A DNA stretch of 64,000 bases from Lethocerus indicus (taxonomy: Eukaryota; Arthropoda; Insecta; Hemiptera; Belostomatidae): contig JACDQD010000002.1 in assembly GCA_019843655.1 (NCBI GenBank), forward strand, positions 37,590,088 to 37,654,087, written 5' to 3'. Shown here piece by piece: positions 45,446-58,700 of the stretch (positions are counted from its first letter, which is position 1; each line of letters starts with the position of its first letter). The position numbers and the translations under genes are program-made. The notes under the pieces are model-generated. The model searched no databases, was not told the origin of the DNA, and worked only from the letters and a program-made list of their open reading frames with translations.

Positions 45446-48400
45446 GGGCGAAAATTCGAAACACATTTTTATTTAAATTTAAACGAATCGAAATAAAGAA
45501 AGTACACACTGTAAATATTTTATTTAAATTTAAACCCATTATAGTACAATATATAATTATATAAATATTTATATCAAGTATGTAATGGGGAAATTCATGC
45601 ATATAACCAAAACACATAATTATATAAATATTTATATCAAGAAATATATAATTATATAAATAATTATATCAAGTACGGGGAATTTCTACTGAAAATGGCT
45701 ACGGTGCTAACAATTTTTGAACCGAAACACATTTATTTAAATTTAAACGAATCGAAAGTGCACTGTAAATATTTCCCATTATAGTACAAGTATGTACATG
45801 CATATATAATTATATAAATATTTATATCAAGAAAGTACGGGGGGAATTTCTACTGAAAATGGCTACGGTGCTAACAATTTTTGAACCGAAACACATTTAT
45901 TTAAATTTAAACGAATCGAAAGTGCACTGTAAATATTTCCCATTATAGTACAAGTATGTACATGCATATATAATTATATAAATATTTATATCAAGAAAGT
46001 ACGGGGGGAATTTCTACTGAAAATGGCTCCGGTCCTATCAATTTTTGACCGAAACACATTTATTTAAATTTAAACGAATCGAAAGTGCACTGTAAATATT
46101 TCCCATTATAGTACAAGTATGTACATGCATATATAATTATATAAATATTTATATCAAGAAAGTACGGGGGGAATTTCTACTGAAAATGGCTCCGGTCCTA
46201 TCAATTTTTGACCGAAACACATTTATTTAAATTTAAACGAATCGAAAGTGCACTGTAAATATTTCCCATTATAGTACAAGTATGTACATGCATATATAAT
46301 TATATAAATATTTATATCAAGAAAGTACGGGGGGAATTTCTACTGAAAATGGCTCCGGTGCTAACAATTTTGAACCGAAACACATTTATTTAAATTTAAA
46401 CGAATCGAAAGTGCACTGTAAATATTTCCCATTATAGTACAAGTATGTACATGCATATATAATTATATAAATATTTATATCAAGAAAGTACGGGGGGAAT
46501 TTCTACTGAAAATGGCTCCGGTGCTAACAATTTTTGAACCGAAACACATTTATTTAAATTTAAACGAAACGAAAACCCACTGTAAATATTTCCCACTATA
46601 GCACAAGTATTTACATGAAAGTGCACTGTAAATATTTCAAGAAAGAACGGGGGATTTCTACTGGAAATGGCCCTGATTAACAATTTTGATGAAGCACATT
46701 TATTTAAATTTAAACAATCGAAAGTGCACTGTACAGTACAAGTATGTACATGCATATATAATTATATAAATATTTATATCAAGAAAGATGGAATTTCTAC
46801 TGAAATGGCTCCTGTGCTATTTCTACAATTGGCTAAGGTGAACGAAACAATTTTTGAACAAACATTTATTTAAATTTAAACGAATCGAAAGTGCACTGTA
46901 AATATTTCCCATTATAGTACAAGTATGTACATGCATATATAATTATATAAATATTTATATCAAGAAAGTACGGGGAATTTCTACTCAAAATGGGTCCAGA
47001 CCAATTTTTGAAAAACATTTATTTAAATTTAAACGAATCGCACTGTAAATATTTCCTATTATAGTACAAGTATTTACATGCATATATAATTATATAAATA
47101 TTTATATCAAGAAAGTACGGAGATTTCTACTGAAATGGGTCCGGTTAGCACATTATTATTGACGAAACATTTATTTAAATTTAAACGAATCGAAAGTGCA
47201 CTGTAAATATTTCCCATTATAGTACAAGTATGTACATGCATATATAATTATATAAATATTTATATCAAGAAAGTACGGGGGGAATTTCTACTGAAAATGT
47301 CTCCGGTGCTAACAATTTTTGAACCGAAACACATTTATTTAAATTTAAACGAATCGAAAGTGCACTGTAAATATTTCCCATTATAGTACAAGTATGTACA
47401 TGCATATATAATTATATAAATATTTATATCAAGAAAGTAGGGGCGGAATTTCTACTGAAAATGGCTCCGGTCCTATCAATTTTTGAACCGAAACACATTT
47501 ATTTAAATTTAAACGAATCGAAAGTGCACTGTAAATATTTCCCATTATAGTACAAGTATGTACATGCATATATAATTATATAAATATTTATATCAAGAAA
47601 GTACGGAAATTCTAGAAATGGCTACAGTGGCCTAACAATTTTGACCGAAACACATTTATTTAAATTTAAACGAATCGAAAGTGCACTGTAAATATTTCCC
47701 ATTATAGTACAAGTATGTACATGCATATATAATTATATAAATATTTATATCAAGAAAGTAGGGAATTTCTACAGAAAATGGCTCCAGTGCTAACAATTTT
47801 TGAACCGAAACACATTTATTTAAATTTAAACGAATCGAAAGTGCACTGTAAATATTTCCCATTATAGTACAAGTATGTACATGCATATATAATTATATAA
47901 ATATTTATATCAAGAAAGTACGGGGGGAATTTCTACTGAAAATGGGTCCGGTGCTAACAATTTTTGAACCGAAACACATTTATTTAAATTTAAACGAATC
48001 GAAAGTGCACTGTAAATATTTCCCATTATAGTACAAGTATGTACATGCATATATAATTATATAAATATTTATATCAAGAAAGTACGGAAATTCTACAGAA
48101 AATGGCTCCGGTGCTAACAATTTTTGAACCGAAACACATTTATTTAAATTTAAACGAATCGAAAGTGCACTGTAAATATTTCCCATTATAGTACAAGTAT
48201 GTACATGCATATATAATTATATAAATATTTATATCAAAGAATGGGGAATTTCTACTGAAAATGGCTCCTGGTCTAACAATTTTGAACCGAAACACATTTA
48301 TTTAAATTTAAACGAATCGAAAAACACTGTAAATATTTCCCATTATAGTACAAGTATGTACATGCATATAATTATATAAATATTTATATCAAGAAAGGGT

Positions 48401-50779
48401 ACGGAATTTCTACAAAATGGCTCGGTCTAACAATTTTTGAACCGAAACACATTTATTTAAATTTAAACGAATCGAAAGTGCACTGTAAATATTTCCCATT
48501 ATAGTACAAGTATGTACATGCATATATAATTATATAAATATTTATATCAAGAAAGTACGGGGGGGAATTTCTACTGAAAATGGTCATGGTGCTAACAATT
48601 TTTGAACCGAAACACATTTATTTAAATTTAAACGAATCGAAAGTGCACTGTAAATATTTCCCATTATAGTACAAGTATGTACATGCATATATAATTATAT
48701 AAATATTTATATCAAGAAAGTAGGGGCGGAATTTCTACTGAAAATGGCTCCGGTGCTAACAATTTTTGAACCGAAACACATTTATTTAAATTTAAACGAA
48801 TCGAAAGTGCACTGTAAATATTTCCCATTATAGTACAAGTATGTACATGCATATATAATTATATAAATATTTATATCAAGAAAGTACGGGGGGAAATTCT
48901 ACAGAACATGGCTCCGGAGCTAACAATTTTTGAACCGAAACACATTTATTTAAATTTAAACGAATCGAAAGTGCACTGTAAATATTTCCCATTATAGTAC
49001 AAGTATGTACATGCATATATAATTATATAAATATTTATATCAAGAAAGTACGGGGGGAAATTCTACAGAAAATGGCTCCGGTGCTAACAATTTTTGAACC
49101 AAACATTTATTTAAATTTAAACGAATCGAAGTGCACTGTAAATATTTCCCATTATAGTACAAGTATGTACATGCATATATAATATATATATATAAAAGAA
49201 AGTATTGGGAATTTCACTGAAATGGCTCAGTCTAACAATTTTTGAACCGAAACACATTTATTTAAATTTAAACGAATCGAAAGTGCACTGTAAATATTTC
49301 CCATTATAGTACAAGTATGTACATGCATATATAATTATATAAATATTTATATAAGAAAGTGCAGGAAAATACTGAATGGCTCCAGTGCTAACAATTTTTG
49401 AACCGAAACACATTTATTTAAATTTAAACGAATCGAAAGTGCACTGTAAATATTTCCCATTATAGTACAAGTATGTACATGCATATATAATTATATAAAT
49501 ATTTATATCAAGAAAGTACGGGGGGAATTTCTACTGAAATTGCTCCGGTGCTAACAATTTTTGAACCGAAACACATTTATTTAAATTTAAACGAATCGAA
49601 AAACACTGTAAATATTTCCCACTATAGCACAAGTATGTACATGCATATATAATTATATAAATATTTATATCAAGAAAGTACGGGGAATTTACAAGAAATG
49701 GCTCTCAGCTAACAATTTTGAACCAAAACATTTATTTAAATTTAAACGATCGAAAAGTGCACATGTAAATATTTCCCATTATAGTACAAGTATGTACATG
49801 CATATATAATTATATAAATATTTATATAAAGAAAGTACGGAATTCTACAGAACATGGCTCGGTCTAACAATTTTGAACAGAAACACATTTATTTAAATTT
49901 AAACGAATCGAAAGTGCACTGTAAATATTTCCATTATAGTACAAGTATGTACATGCATATATAATTTATAAATATTTATATAAGAAAGTACGGGGAATTT
50001 CACTGAAAATGGCTCTGGAGCTAACAATTTTGAACCAGAAACACATTTATTTAAATTTAAACGAATCGAAAGTGCACTGTAAATATTTCCCATTATAGTA
50101 CAAGTATGTACATGCATATATAATTATATAAAATATTTATATAAAGAAAGTACGGGGGAATTTCACAACACAAATGGCTCCGGTGCTAACAATTTTGAAC
50201 CAAAACATTTATTTAAATTTAAACGAATCGAAAGTGCACTGTAAATATTTCCCATTATAGTACAAGTATGTACGCATATATAATTATATAAATATTTATT
50301 TCAAAGAAAGTACGGAATTCTACAGAACATGGCTCGGTCTAACAATTTTGAACAGAAACACATTTATTTAAATTTAAACGAATCGAAAGTGCACTGTAAA
50401 TATTTCCATTATAGTACAAGTATGTACATGCATATATAATTTATAAATATTTATATAAGAAAGTACGGGGAATTTCACTGAAAATGGCTCTGGAGCTAAC
50501 AATTTTGAACCAGAAACACATTTATTTAAATTTAAACGAATCGAAAGTGCACTGTAAATATTTCCCATTATAGTACAAGTATGTACATGCATATATAATT
50601 ATATAAAATATTTATATAAAGAAAGTACGGGGGAATTTCACAACACAAATGGCTCCGGTGCTAACAATTTTGAACCAAAACATTTATTTAAATTTAAACG
50701 AATCGAAAGTGCACTGTAAATATTTCCCATTATAGTACAAGTATGTACGCATATATAATTATATAAATATTTATTTCAA
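45446..50779 (+). repeat. 163-bp AT-rich satellite, array 1
   Basis: About 30 tandem units. ACACATTTATTTAAATTTAA recurs at 45891, 46054 and 46217, giving 163-bp periods. Other unit blocks are ACGAATCGAAAGTGCACTGT, AAATATTTCCCATTATAGTA, CAAGTATGTACATGCATATA, TAATTATATAAATATTTATA, TCAAGAAAGTACGGGG, then a variable AATTTCTACTGAAAATGGCT and GCTAACAATTTTTGAACCG. Units are degraded at the left edge (45446-45700) and near 46600-47160. Variation is concentrated in the GGGG-TTTCTAC-GGCTCC portion. Minus-strand peptides such as MHVHTCTIMGNIYSALS are repeat artefacts. Confidence 0.97.
49828..50779 (+). repeat. Exact 475-bp direct duplication ending at the gap
   Basis: 50303-50779 repeats 49828-50304 base for base as far as I can check, including rare unit variants (ATTTCCATTATAGT, TGGCTCTGGAGC, TATTTATTTCAA). 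The second copy stops at the last base before the N run. Confidence 0.85.
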
Positions 50780-50879
50780 NNNNNNNNNNNNNNNNNNNNN
50801 NNNNNNNNNNNNNNNNNNNNNNNNNNNNNNNNNNNNNNNNNNNNNNNNNNNNNNNNNNNNNNNNNNNNNNNNNNNNNNN
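50780..50879. other. Assembly gap (100 N)
   Basis: Exactly 100 Ns, a conventional placeholder of unknown true length, between the 163-bp satellite and the 32-bp family. Confidence 0.99.
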
Positions 50880-52875
50880 GCGGCTTTTAGACCAAAATGG
50901 GGTTTATAACCGTGAAATTGACCAATAATACGGTTTCTGGCCAAAATGCTGTTTTATTTTATTTGTTTTTAACAAGGTCCAAGATCATGCAAAAAATAGG
51001 GTTTTCTGGCCAAAAATAAGGTTCTTAGAAGCAAAATCGGCTCAAAATGCCGTTTTTAGGCCAAAATTGCTGCTTTTAAGGCTAAAAATGCTGTTTTAGG
51101 CCTAAAATACTGTTTCTAGGACCTAAAAATGCTGTTTTAGGCCCAGAAATGCCGTTTATAGGCCCAAAATGCTGTTTTAGCTCCAAATGCTGTTTTTAGG
51201 CCCAAAATAGCTGCTTTTATCCCAAAATGCGGTTTAAGCCGGTCGGCAAATAATTGTCGGTGGAATACGGGGATCGATAGGCACAAAAATTTAAAGTTCC
51301 TAAACTTAGCGGTCAAAAATAAGGTTTTAGGAGCAAAAATCGGTCAGTACCCAAATGAAGAAAAAATCGGCCCCAAAATACTGTTTTAGAACCAAAAATG
51401 GGGTTTATAAACGTAAAAAATCGGCCTGAAAATGAGGTTTCTGTGCGTAAAATCGGCCCGAAAATGAGGTTTTTAAGCCCGAAAATGACGGTTTTTAGGC
51501 CCAAAAATGGAATTTTTAGGAGCGAAATCGGTCCAAAATTTCAGTTCTTAGGAAGCAAGCAAAATCGGCCCCAAAATACGGTTTTTAGAACCAAAAATAG
51601 GCTTTAAAAAACGAAAAATCGGCCCGAAAATGAGGTTTTTAGGCCCAAGATCGGCCCAAAAATACGGTTTTTAGGTCAAAAACGGAGTCCGAGGACACAA
51701 AATAGGACCGATAATGCGGTTTTCCGGCCCGAACTAAATCCCAAAATACGGTTTTTAGGCCCAAAAATCACAGTTTTGGTTTCAGAAATGTCGTTTTTAG
51801 GCGCATAATCGGCCCCCCAAAAATACGGTTTTTAGGCCCGAGATCGGCCCAAAAAGGCGGTATTTAGGCTCGAAAATAAGGTTTTAGGCACCAAAAATGG
51901 GGTTTATAACCGTAAAATCAATCTCTAAAAAATGCTGTTTTTAGGTTCTCAAGATCGGCCCAAAAATACGGTTTTTAGGTCAAAATAAGGTTTTTAGGAG
52001 CAAAATCGGTCCAAATTACAGTTCTTAGGCCAAAATCGGCCCTAAAATACGGTTTTTAGAACCAAAAAAAGGGGTTTATAAACGTGAAATCGGCCCGAAA
52101 ATGAGGTTTTTAGGCCCGAGATCGGCCCAAAAATACGGTTTTTAGGTCAAAAATAGGACCAAAAATAAGGTTTTTAGGCGCAACATGAAAAAATGTTGTT
52201 TTTAACCCCAAAATGGGGTTTTAGACGTAAAAATCGGCCCGAAAAATTCTGTTTTAGTCAGAATCGGCCCCAAAAATACGATTTTAGCACCAAAAATAGG
52301 GTTTACAACTGTAAAATCGGCCCGAAATGCGGTTTTTAGGTCGCAAAATCGGCTTCGAAAATACGATTTTTACGCCAGACTGGCCAAAATGCGGTTTTTT
52401 ATGTTTCAAACAGGACCAAAAACGGGTATTTAGCCTGAGAATAAGGTTTTAGAGGTAAATTGGCAAAACTAGCGTTTTGAGGCCCGAAAATGCGGTTTTA
52501 GGCCCAAAATCGGCCCCAAAACAAGGTTTTTATCACCAAAAATGGGGTTTATAAACGTAAAATCGCCCCAAAAATGCGGTTTTTAGGCCCAAGATCGGCC
52601 AAAAATACGGATTTTAGGGCCAAAAATAGGACGAAAAACGTGGTTTTTAGGCCCAAAAATGTGTTTTTAGGCGCAAAAAGCGATTTTTAGGCCCAAAATC
52701 AGTCCAAATATTCGGTTTTTAGACCCAAAATACGACAAAAAATGCGGTCTTTAGGCCCAAAATCAACCCCAAAATACGGTTTTTAGGCCCAAGATAGGCC
52801 AAAAATACGGTTCTTAGGACCCAATATCGGTCCAAACATTCGGTTTTTAGACCCAAAATACGACCAAAAATGCGA
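50880..52875 (+). repeat. 32-bp satellite family, forward orientation
   Basis: Degenerate tandem units of about 30-34 bp such as CGGTTTTTAGGCCCAAAATC and GGCCCGAAAATGAGG. A short unrelated insertion lies near 51238-51300. Divergence between units is higher than in the reverse block at 55743-60095. Confidence 0.93.
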
Positions 52876-55742
52876 TCGGTCTCATATTCCACCCACAAGT
52901 GTACCAAAGTGAGTTACACTTGCCCCTAAAAGGAGGGGTTGAAAATCGAAAATTTAGGTTTTTCGAAAATTTTCAGATATCGGCCCCATATTGCACCCAC
53001 AAGTGTATTAATGTGAGCTACACTTGCCCCTAAAAGGAGGGGTCTGAAATCGAAAATTTAGGTTTTTCGAAAATTTTCAGATATCGGCCCCATATTGCAC
53101 CCACAAGTGTATTAATGTGAGCTACACTTGCCCTTAAAAGGAGGGGTCTGAAATCGAAAATTTAGGTTTTTCGAAAATTTTCAGATATCGGCCCCATATT
53201 GCACCCACAAGTGTATTAATGTGAGCTACACTTGCCCCTAAAAGGAGGGGTTGAAATCGAAAATTTAGGTTTTTCGAAAATTTTCAGATATCGGCCCCAT
53301 ATTGCACCCACAAGTGTATTAATGTGAGCTACACTTGCCCCTAAAAGGAGGGGTCTGAAATCGAAAATTTAGGTTTTTCGAAAATTTTCAGATATCGTTC
53401 CCATATTGCACCCACAAGTGTATTAATGTGAGCTACACTGTTCCCTAAAAAGGAGGGGTCTGAAATCGAAATTTAGGTTTTTCGAAAATTTTCAGATATC
53501 GGCCCCATATTGCACCCACAAGTGTATTAATGTGAGCTACACTTGCCCCTAAAAGGAGGGGTCTGAAATCGAAAATTTAGGTTTTTCGAAAAATTTTCAG
53601 ATATCGGCCCCATATTGCACCTACAAGTGTATTAATGTGAGCTACACTTGCCCCTAAAAGGAGGGGTCTGAAATCGAAAATTTAGGTTTTTCGAAAATTT
53701 TCAGATATCGGCCCCATATTGCACCCACAAGTGTATTAATGTGAGCTACACTTGCCCCTAAAAGGAGGGGTCTAAATCGAAAATTTAGGTTTTCGAAATT
53801 TTCAGATATCGGCCCCATATTGCACCCACAAGTGTATTAATGTGAGCTACACTTGCCCCTAAAAGGAGGGGTCTGAAATCGAAAATTTAGGTTTTTCGAA
53901 AATTTTCAGATATCGGCCCCATATTGCACCCACAAGTGTATTAATGTGAGCTACACTTGCCCCTAAAAGGAGGGGTCTGAAATCGAAAATTTAGGTTTTT
54001 CGAAAATTTTCAGATATCGGCCCCATATTGCACCCACAAGTGTATTAATGTGAGCTACACTTGCCCCTAAAAGGAGGGGTCTGAAATCGAAAATTTAGGT
54101 TTTTCGAAAATTTTCAGATATCGGCCCCATATTGCACCCACAAGTGTATTAATGTGAGCTACACTTGCCCCTAAAAGGAGGGGTCTGAAATCGAAAATTT
54201 AGTTTTTTGAAAATTTTCAGATATCGGCCCCATATTGCACCCACAAGTGTATTAATGTGAGCTACACTTGCCCCTAAAAGGAGGGGTCTGAAATCGAAAA
54301 TTTAGGTTTTTCCAAAAATTTCAGATATCGGCCCCATATTCCACCCACAAGTGTATTAATGTGAGCTACACTTGCCCTTAAAAGGAGGGTCTGAAATCGA
54401 AAATTTAGTTTTTCAAAATTTTCAGATATCGGCCCCATATTGCACCCACAAGTGTATTAATGTGAGCTACACTTGCCCCTAAAAGGAGGGGTCTGAAATC
54501 GAAAATTTAGGTTTTTCGAAAATTTTCAGATATCGGCCCCATATTGCACCCACAAGTGTATTAATGTGAGCTACACTTGCCCCTAAAAGGAGGGGTCTGA
54601 AATCGAAAATTTAGGTTTTCGAAAATTTTCAGATATCGGCCCCATATTGCACCCACAAGTGTATTAATGTGAGCTACACTTGCCCTAAAAGGAGGGGTCT
54701 GAAATCGAAAATTTAGTTTTTCGAAAATTTTCAGATATCGGCCCCATATTGCACCCACAAGTGTATAAAGTAGGTACACTTGCCCCTAAAAGGAGGGGTC
54801 TGAAATCGAAAATTTAGTTTTTCGAAAATTTTCAGATATCGGCCCATATTGCACCCACAAGTGTATTAATGTGAGCTACACTTGCCCCTAAAAGGAGGGG
54901 TCTGAAATCGAAAATTTAGGTTTTTCGAAAATTTTCAGATATCGGCCCCATATTGCACCCACAAGTGTATTAATGTGAGCTACACTTGCCCCTAAAAGGA
55001 GGGGTCTGAAATCGAAAATTTAGGTTTTCGAAAATTTTCAGATATCAGCCCCATATGCACACATAAGTGTATTAATGTGAGCTACACTTGCCCCTAAAAG
55101 GAGGGTCTGACATCGAAAATTTAGGTTTTCGAAAATTTTCAGATATCGGCCCTATATTGCACCCACAAGTGTATTAATGAGCTAACTTGCCCCTAAAAAG
55201 GAGGGGTCTGAAATCGAAAATTTAGGTTTTTCGAAAATTTTCAGATATCGGCCCCATATTGCACCCACAAGTGTATTAATGTGAGCTACACTTGCCCCTA
55301 AAAGGAGGGGTCTGAAATCGAAAATTTAGGTTTTTCGAAAATTATCAGATATCGGCCCCATATTGCACCCACAAGTGTATTAATGTGAGTTACACTTGCC
55401 CCTAAAAGGAGGGGTCTGAAATCGAAAATTTAGGTTTTTCGAAAATTTTCAGATATCGGCCCCATATTGCACCCACAAGTGTATTAATGTGAGCTACACT
55501 TGCCCCTAAAAGGAGGGGTCTGAAATCGAAAATTTAGGTTTTTCGAAAATTTTCAGATATCGGCCCCATATTGCACCCACAAGTGTATTAATGTGAGTTA
55601 CACTTGCCCCTAAAAGGAGGGGTCGAAAAACGAAAATTTAGGTTTTGCGAAAATTTTCTCAGATCGATCCCATATAAAACACACAAGTGTACCAAAGTGA
55701 GTTACACTTGCCCCTGAAATGGCGGGTTGAAAATCGGAAATT
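52876..55742 (+). repeat. 104-bp satellite array
   Basis: About 27 tandem units; CGGCCCCATATTGCACCCAC lies at 52981, 53085 and 53189 (period 104). The unit also contains AAGTGTATTAATGTGAGCTA, CACTTGCCCCTAAAAGGAGG, GGTCTGAAATCGAAAATTTA and GGTTTTTCGAAAATTTTCAG. The first and last units are the most diverged (ACCAAAGTGAGTTACACTTG). Each unit carries two inverted repeats, AAGTGTA..TACACTT and CCCCTAAAAGGAGGGG. Confidence 0.97.
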
Positions 55743-58700
55743 ATTTTGAGCATAATAACCTCATTTTAGGGCCAGTTTTTGGCCTAAAAAGCTCATTTTT
55801 GGGACAATTATGCACGTAAAAACCTTATTTTTGGCCGAAAAACCGCATTTCTGGGCCGATTTTGGGAATAAAAACCGCATTTTAGAGCTGATTTTGCGCC
55901 TAAAAACGCCATTTTCGGGCCAAAAACAGCATTTCTGGGCAGATTTTGGGCCTAAAAACCGCATTTTTGGGCCGATTTTGGGCCTAAAAACCGCACTTTT
56001 GGGCCGATTTTGGGCCTAAAAACCGCATTTCTGGGCCGATTTTGGGACTAAAAACCTAATTTTTGGGCCAATTTTGCGCCTAAAAACGCCATTTTCGGGC
56101 CTAAAAACCATATTTTTAGTCCTATTTTGGGTCAAAAAACCCATTTTTTGCCTATAACCGCATTTTGGGCTGATTTTTGGGCTAAAACCGCATTTCTGGG
56201 CCGATTTTGGGCCTAAAACCTCATTTTTGGGCCAATTTTGCGCCTAAACGCCATTTTCGGGCCTAAACCACATTTTAGTCCTATTTTGTCAAAAACTGCA
56301 TTTTTGGGCTTCCAAAACCGCATTTTGGGCTAATTTTGGGCCTAAACCGCATTTCTGGGCTGATTTTGCGCCTAAAAACCTCAATTTGGGCCATTTTGCG
56401 CCTAAAACGCCATTTTCGGGCCTAAAACCATATTTTAGTCCTATTTTTGGGTCAAAAAAAACCCCATTTTGGCCTAAAACCCATTTTGGGCCGATTTTGC
56501 GCCTAAAACCCCACTTTTGGCCTAAAACCGCATTTTTAGTCCTATTTTGGGTCAAAAACCCATTTTTGGGCCTAAAACCCATTTTTAATAAAAACCCTTT
56601 TTGGCCTAAAACCGTATTTTGGCCGATTTTTGCCTCTAAAACCCCAATTTTGGGCCGATTTTGCGCCTAAAACGCCATTTTCGGGCCTAAAAACCGTATT
56701 TTTAGTCCTATTTTGGGTCAAAAAACCCCATTTTTGGGCCTAATAACCGTATTATTGGTCCTATTTATGGCCTAAAAACCCCATTTTTTGCCTATAACCG
56801 CATTTCTGGGCCGATTTTGCGCCTAAAACGCATTTCTGCGCCAATTTTGCGCCTAAAAACCTCAATTTTGGGCCGATTTTGCGCCTAAAAACGCCATTTT
56901 CGGGCCTAAAAACCGTATTTTTAGTCCTATTTTGGGTCAAAAAACCCCATTTTTGGGCCTAAAACCGTATTATTGGTCCTATTTATGGCCTAAAAACCCC
57001 AATTTTTGCCTATAACCGCATTTCTGGGCTGATTTTGGGGCCTAAACCCTATTTTTGGGCCAATTTTGCGCCTAAAACGCCATTTTCGGGCCTAAAACCG
57101 TATTATTGGTCCTATTTTGGGTCAAAACCATTTTTGCCTATAACCGCATTTCTGGGCCGATTTTGGGACTAAAAACCTAATTTTTGGGCCAATTTTGCGC
57201 CTAAAAACGCCATTTTCGGGCCTAAAAACCATATTTTTAGTCCTATTTTGGGTCAAAAAAACCCATTTTTTGCCTATAACCGCATTTCTGGGCCGATTTT
57301 GGGCCTAAAAACCTCATTTCTGGGCCGATTTTGCGCCTAAAAACGCCATTTTCGGGCCTAAAAACCGTATTTTTAGTCCTATTTTGGGTCAAAAAACACC
57401 ATTTTTGGGTCAAAAACCCCATTTTTGGGTCAAAAAACCCCCTTTTTAGGCCTAAAAACCGCATTTCTGGGCTGATTTTGCGCCTAAAAACCTCAATTTT
57501 GGGCCGATTTTGCGCCTAAAAACGCCATTTTCGGGCCTAAAAACCGTATTTTTAGTCCTATTTTGGGTCAAAAAACCCCATTTTTGGGCCTAATAACCGT
57601 ATTATTGGTCCTATTTATGGCCTAAAAACCCCATTTTTTGCCTATAACCGCATTTCTGGGCCGATTTTGCGCCTAAAAACCTTATTTCTGAGCCAATTTT
57701 GCGCCTAAAACCTCAATTTTTAATGATTTTGCGCCTAAACGTTTTCTAAAACCGTATTTTTAGTCCTATTTTGGGTCAAAAAACCGCATTTTTGGGCCTA
57801 AAAACCGTATTATTGGTCCTATTTATGGCCTAAAAACCCCATTTTTTGCCTATAACCGCATTTCTGGGCCGATTTTGCGCCTAAAAACCTCATTTTTGGG
57901 CCAATTTTGCGCCTAAAAACGCCATTTTCGGGCCTAAAAACCGCATTATTAGTCCAATTTGGTTCAAAAAACCCCATTTTTGGGCCTAAAACCGCATTTT
58001 GGGCCACTTTTGGGCCTAAAAACTGCATTTCTGGGCCGATTTTTGGGCCTAAAACCCTATTTTTGGGCCAATTTTGCGCCTAAAACGCCATTTTCGGGCC
58101 TAAACCATATTTTAGTCCTATTTTGGGTCTAAAAAACCCCATTTTTGCCTATAACCGGTATTTCTGGCCGATTTGGCTTAAAACCGCATTTCTGGGCCGA
58201 TTTTGTGCCTAAAACGCCATTTTCGGGCCTAAAACCGTATTTTTAGTCCTATTTTGGGTCAAAAACCCCATTTTTGGGCCTAAAAACCGTATTATTGGTC
58301 CTATTTATGGCCTAAAAACCCCATTTTTTGCCTATAACCGCATTTCTGGGCCGATTTTGCGCCTAAAAACCTCATTTTTGGGCCAATTTTGCGCCTAAAA
58401 ACGCCATTTTCGGGCCTAAAAACCGCATTATTAGTCCAATTTGGTTCAAAAAACCCCATTTTTGGGCCTAAAAACCGTATTATTGGTCCTATTTATGGCC
58501 TAAAAACCCCATTTTTTGCCTATAACCGCATTTCTGGGCCGATTTTGCGCCTAAAAACCTCATTTTGGGCCGATTTTGCGCCTAAAAACGCCATTTTCGG
58601 GCCTAAAAACCGTATTTTTAGTCCTATTTTGGGTCAAAAAACCCCATTTTTGGGCCTAAAACCGTATTATTGGTCCTATTTATGGCCTAAAAACCCCATT

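Noticed and set aside
45446..50779. Repeated minus-strand peptides (MHVHTCTIMGNIYSALS) as a gene family
   Set aside because: Each is the same part of the 163-bp satellite unit, ending in the AT-rich section; no coding signature.
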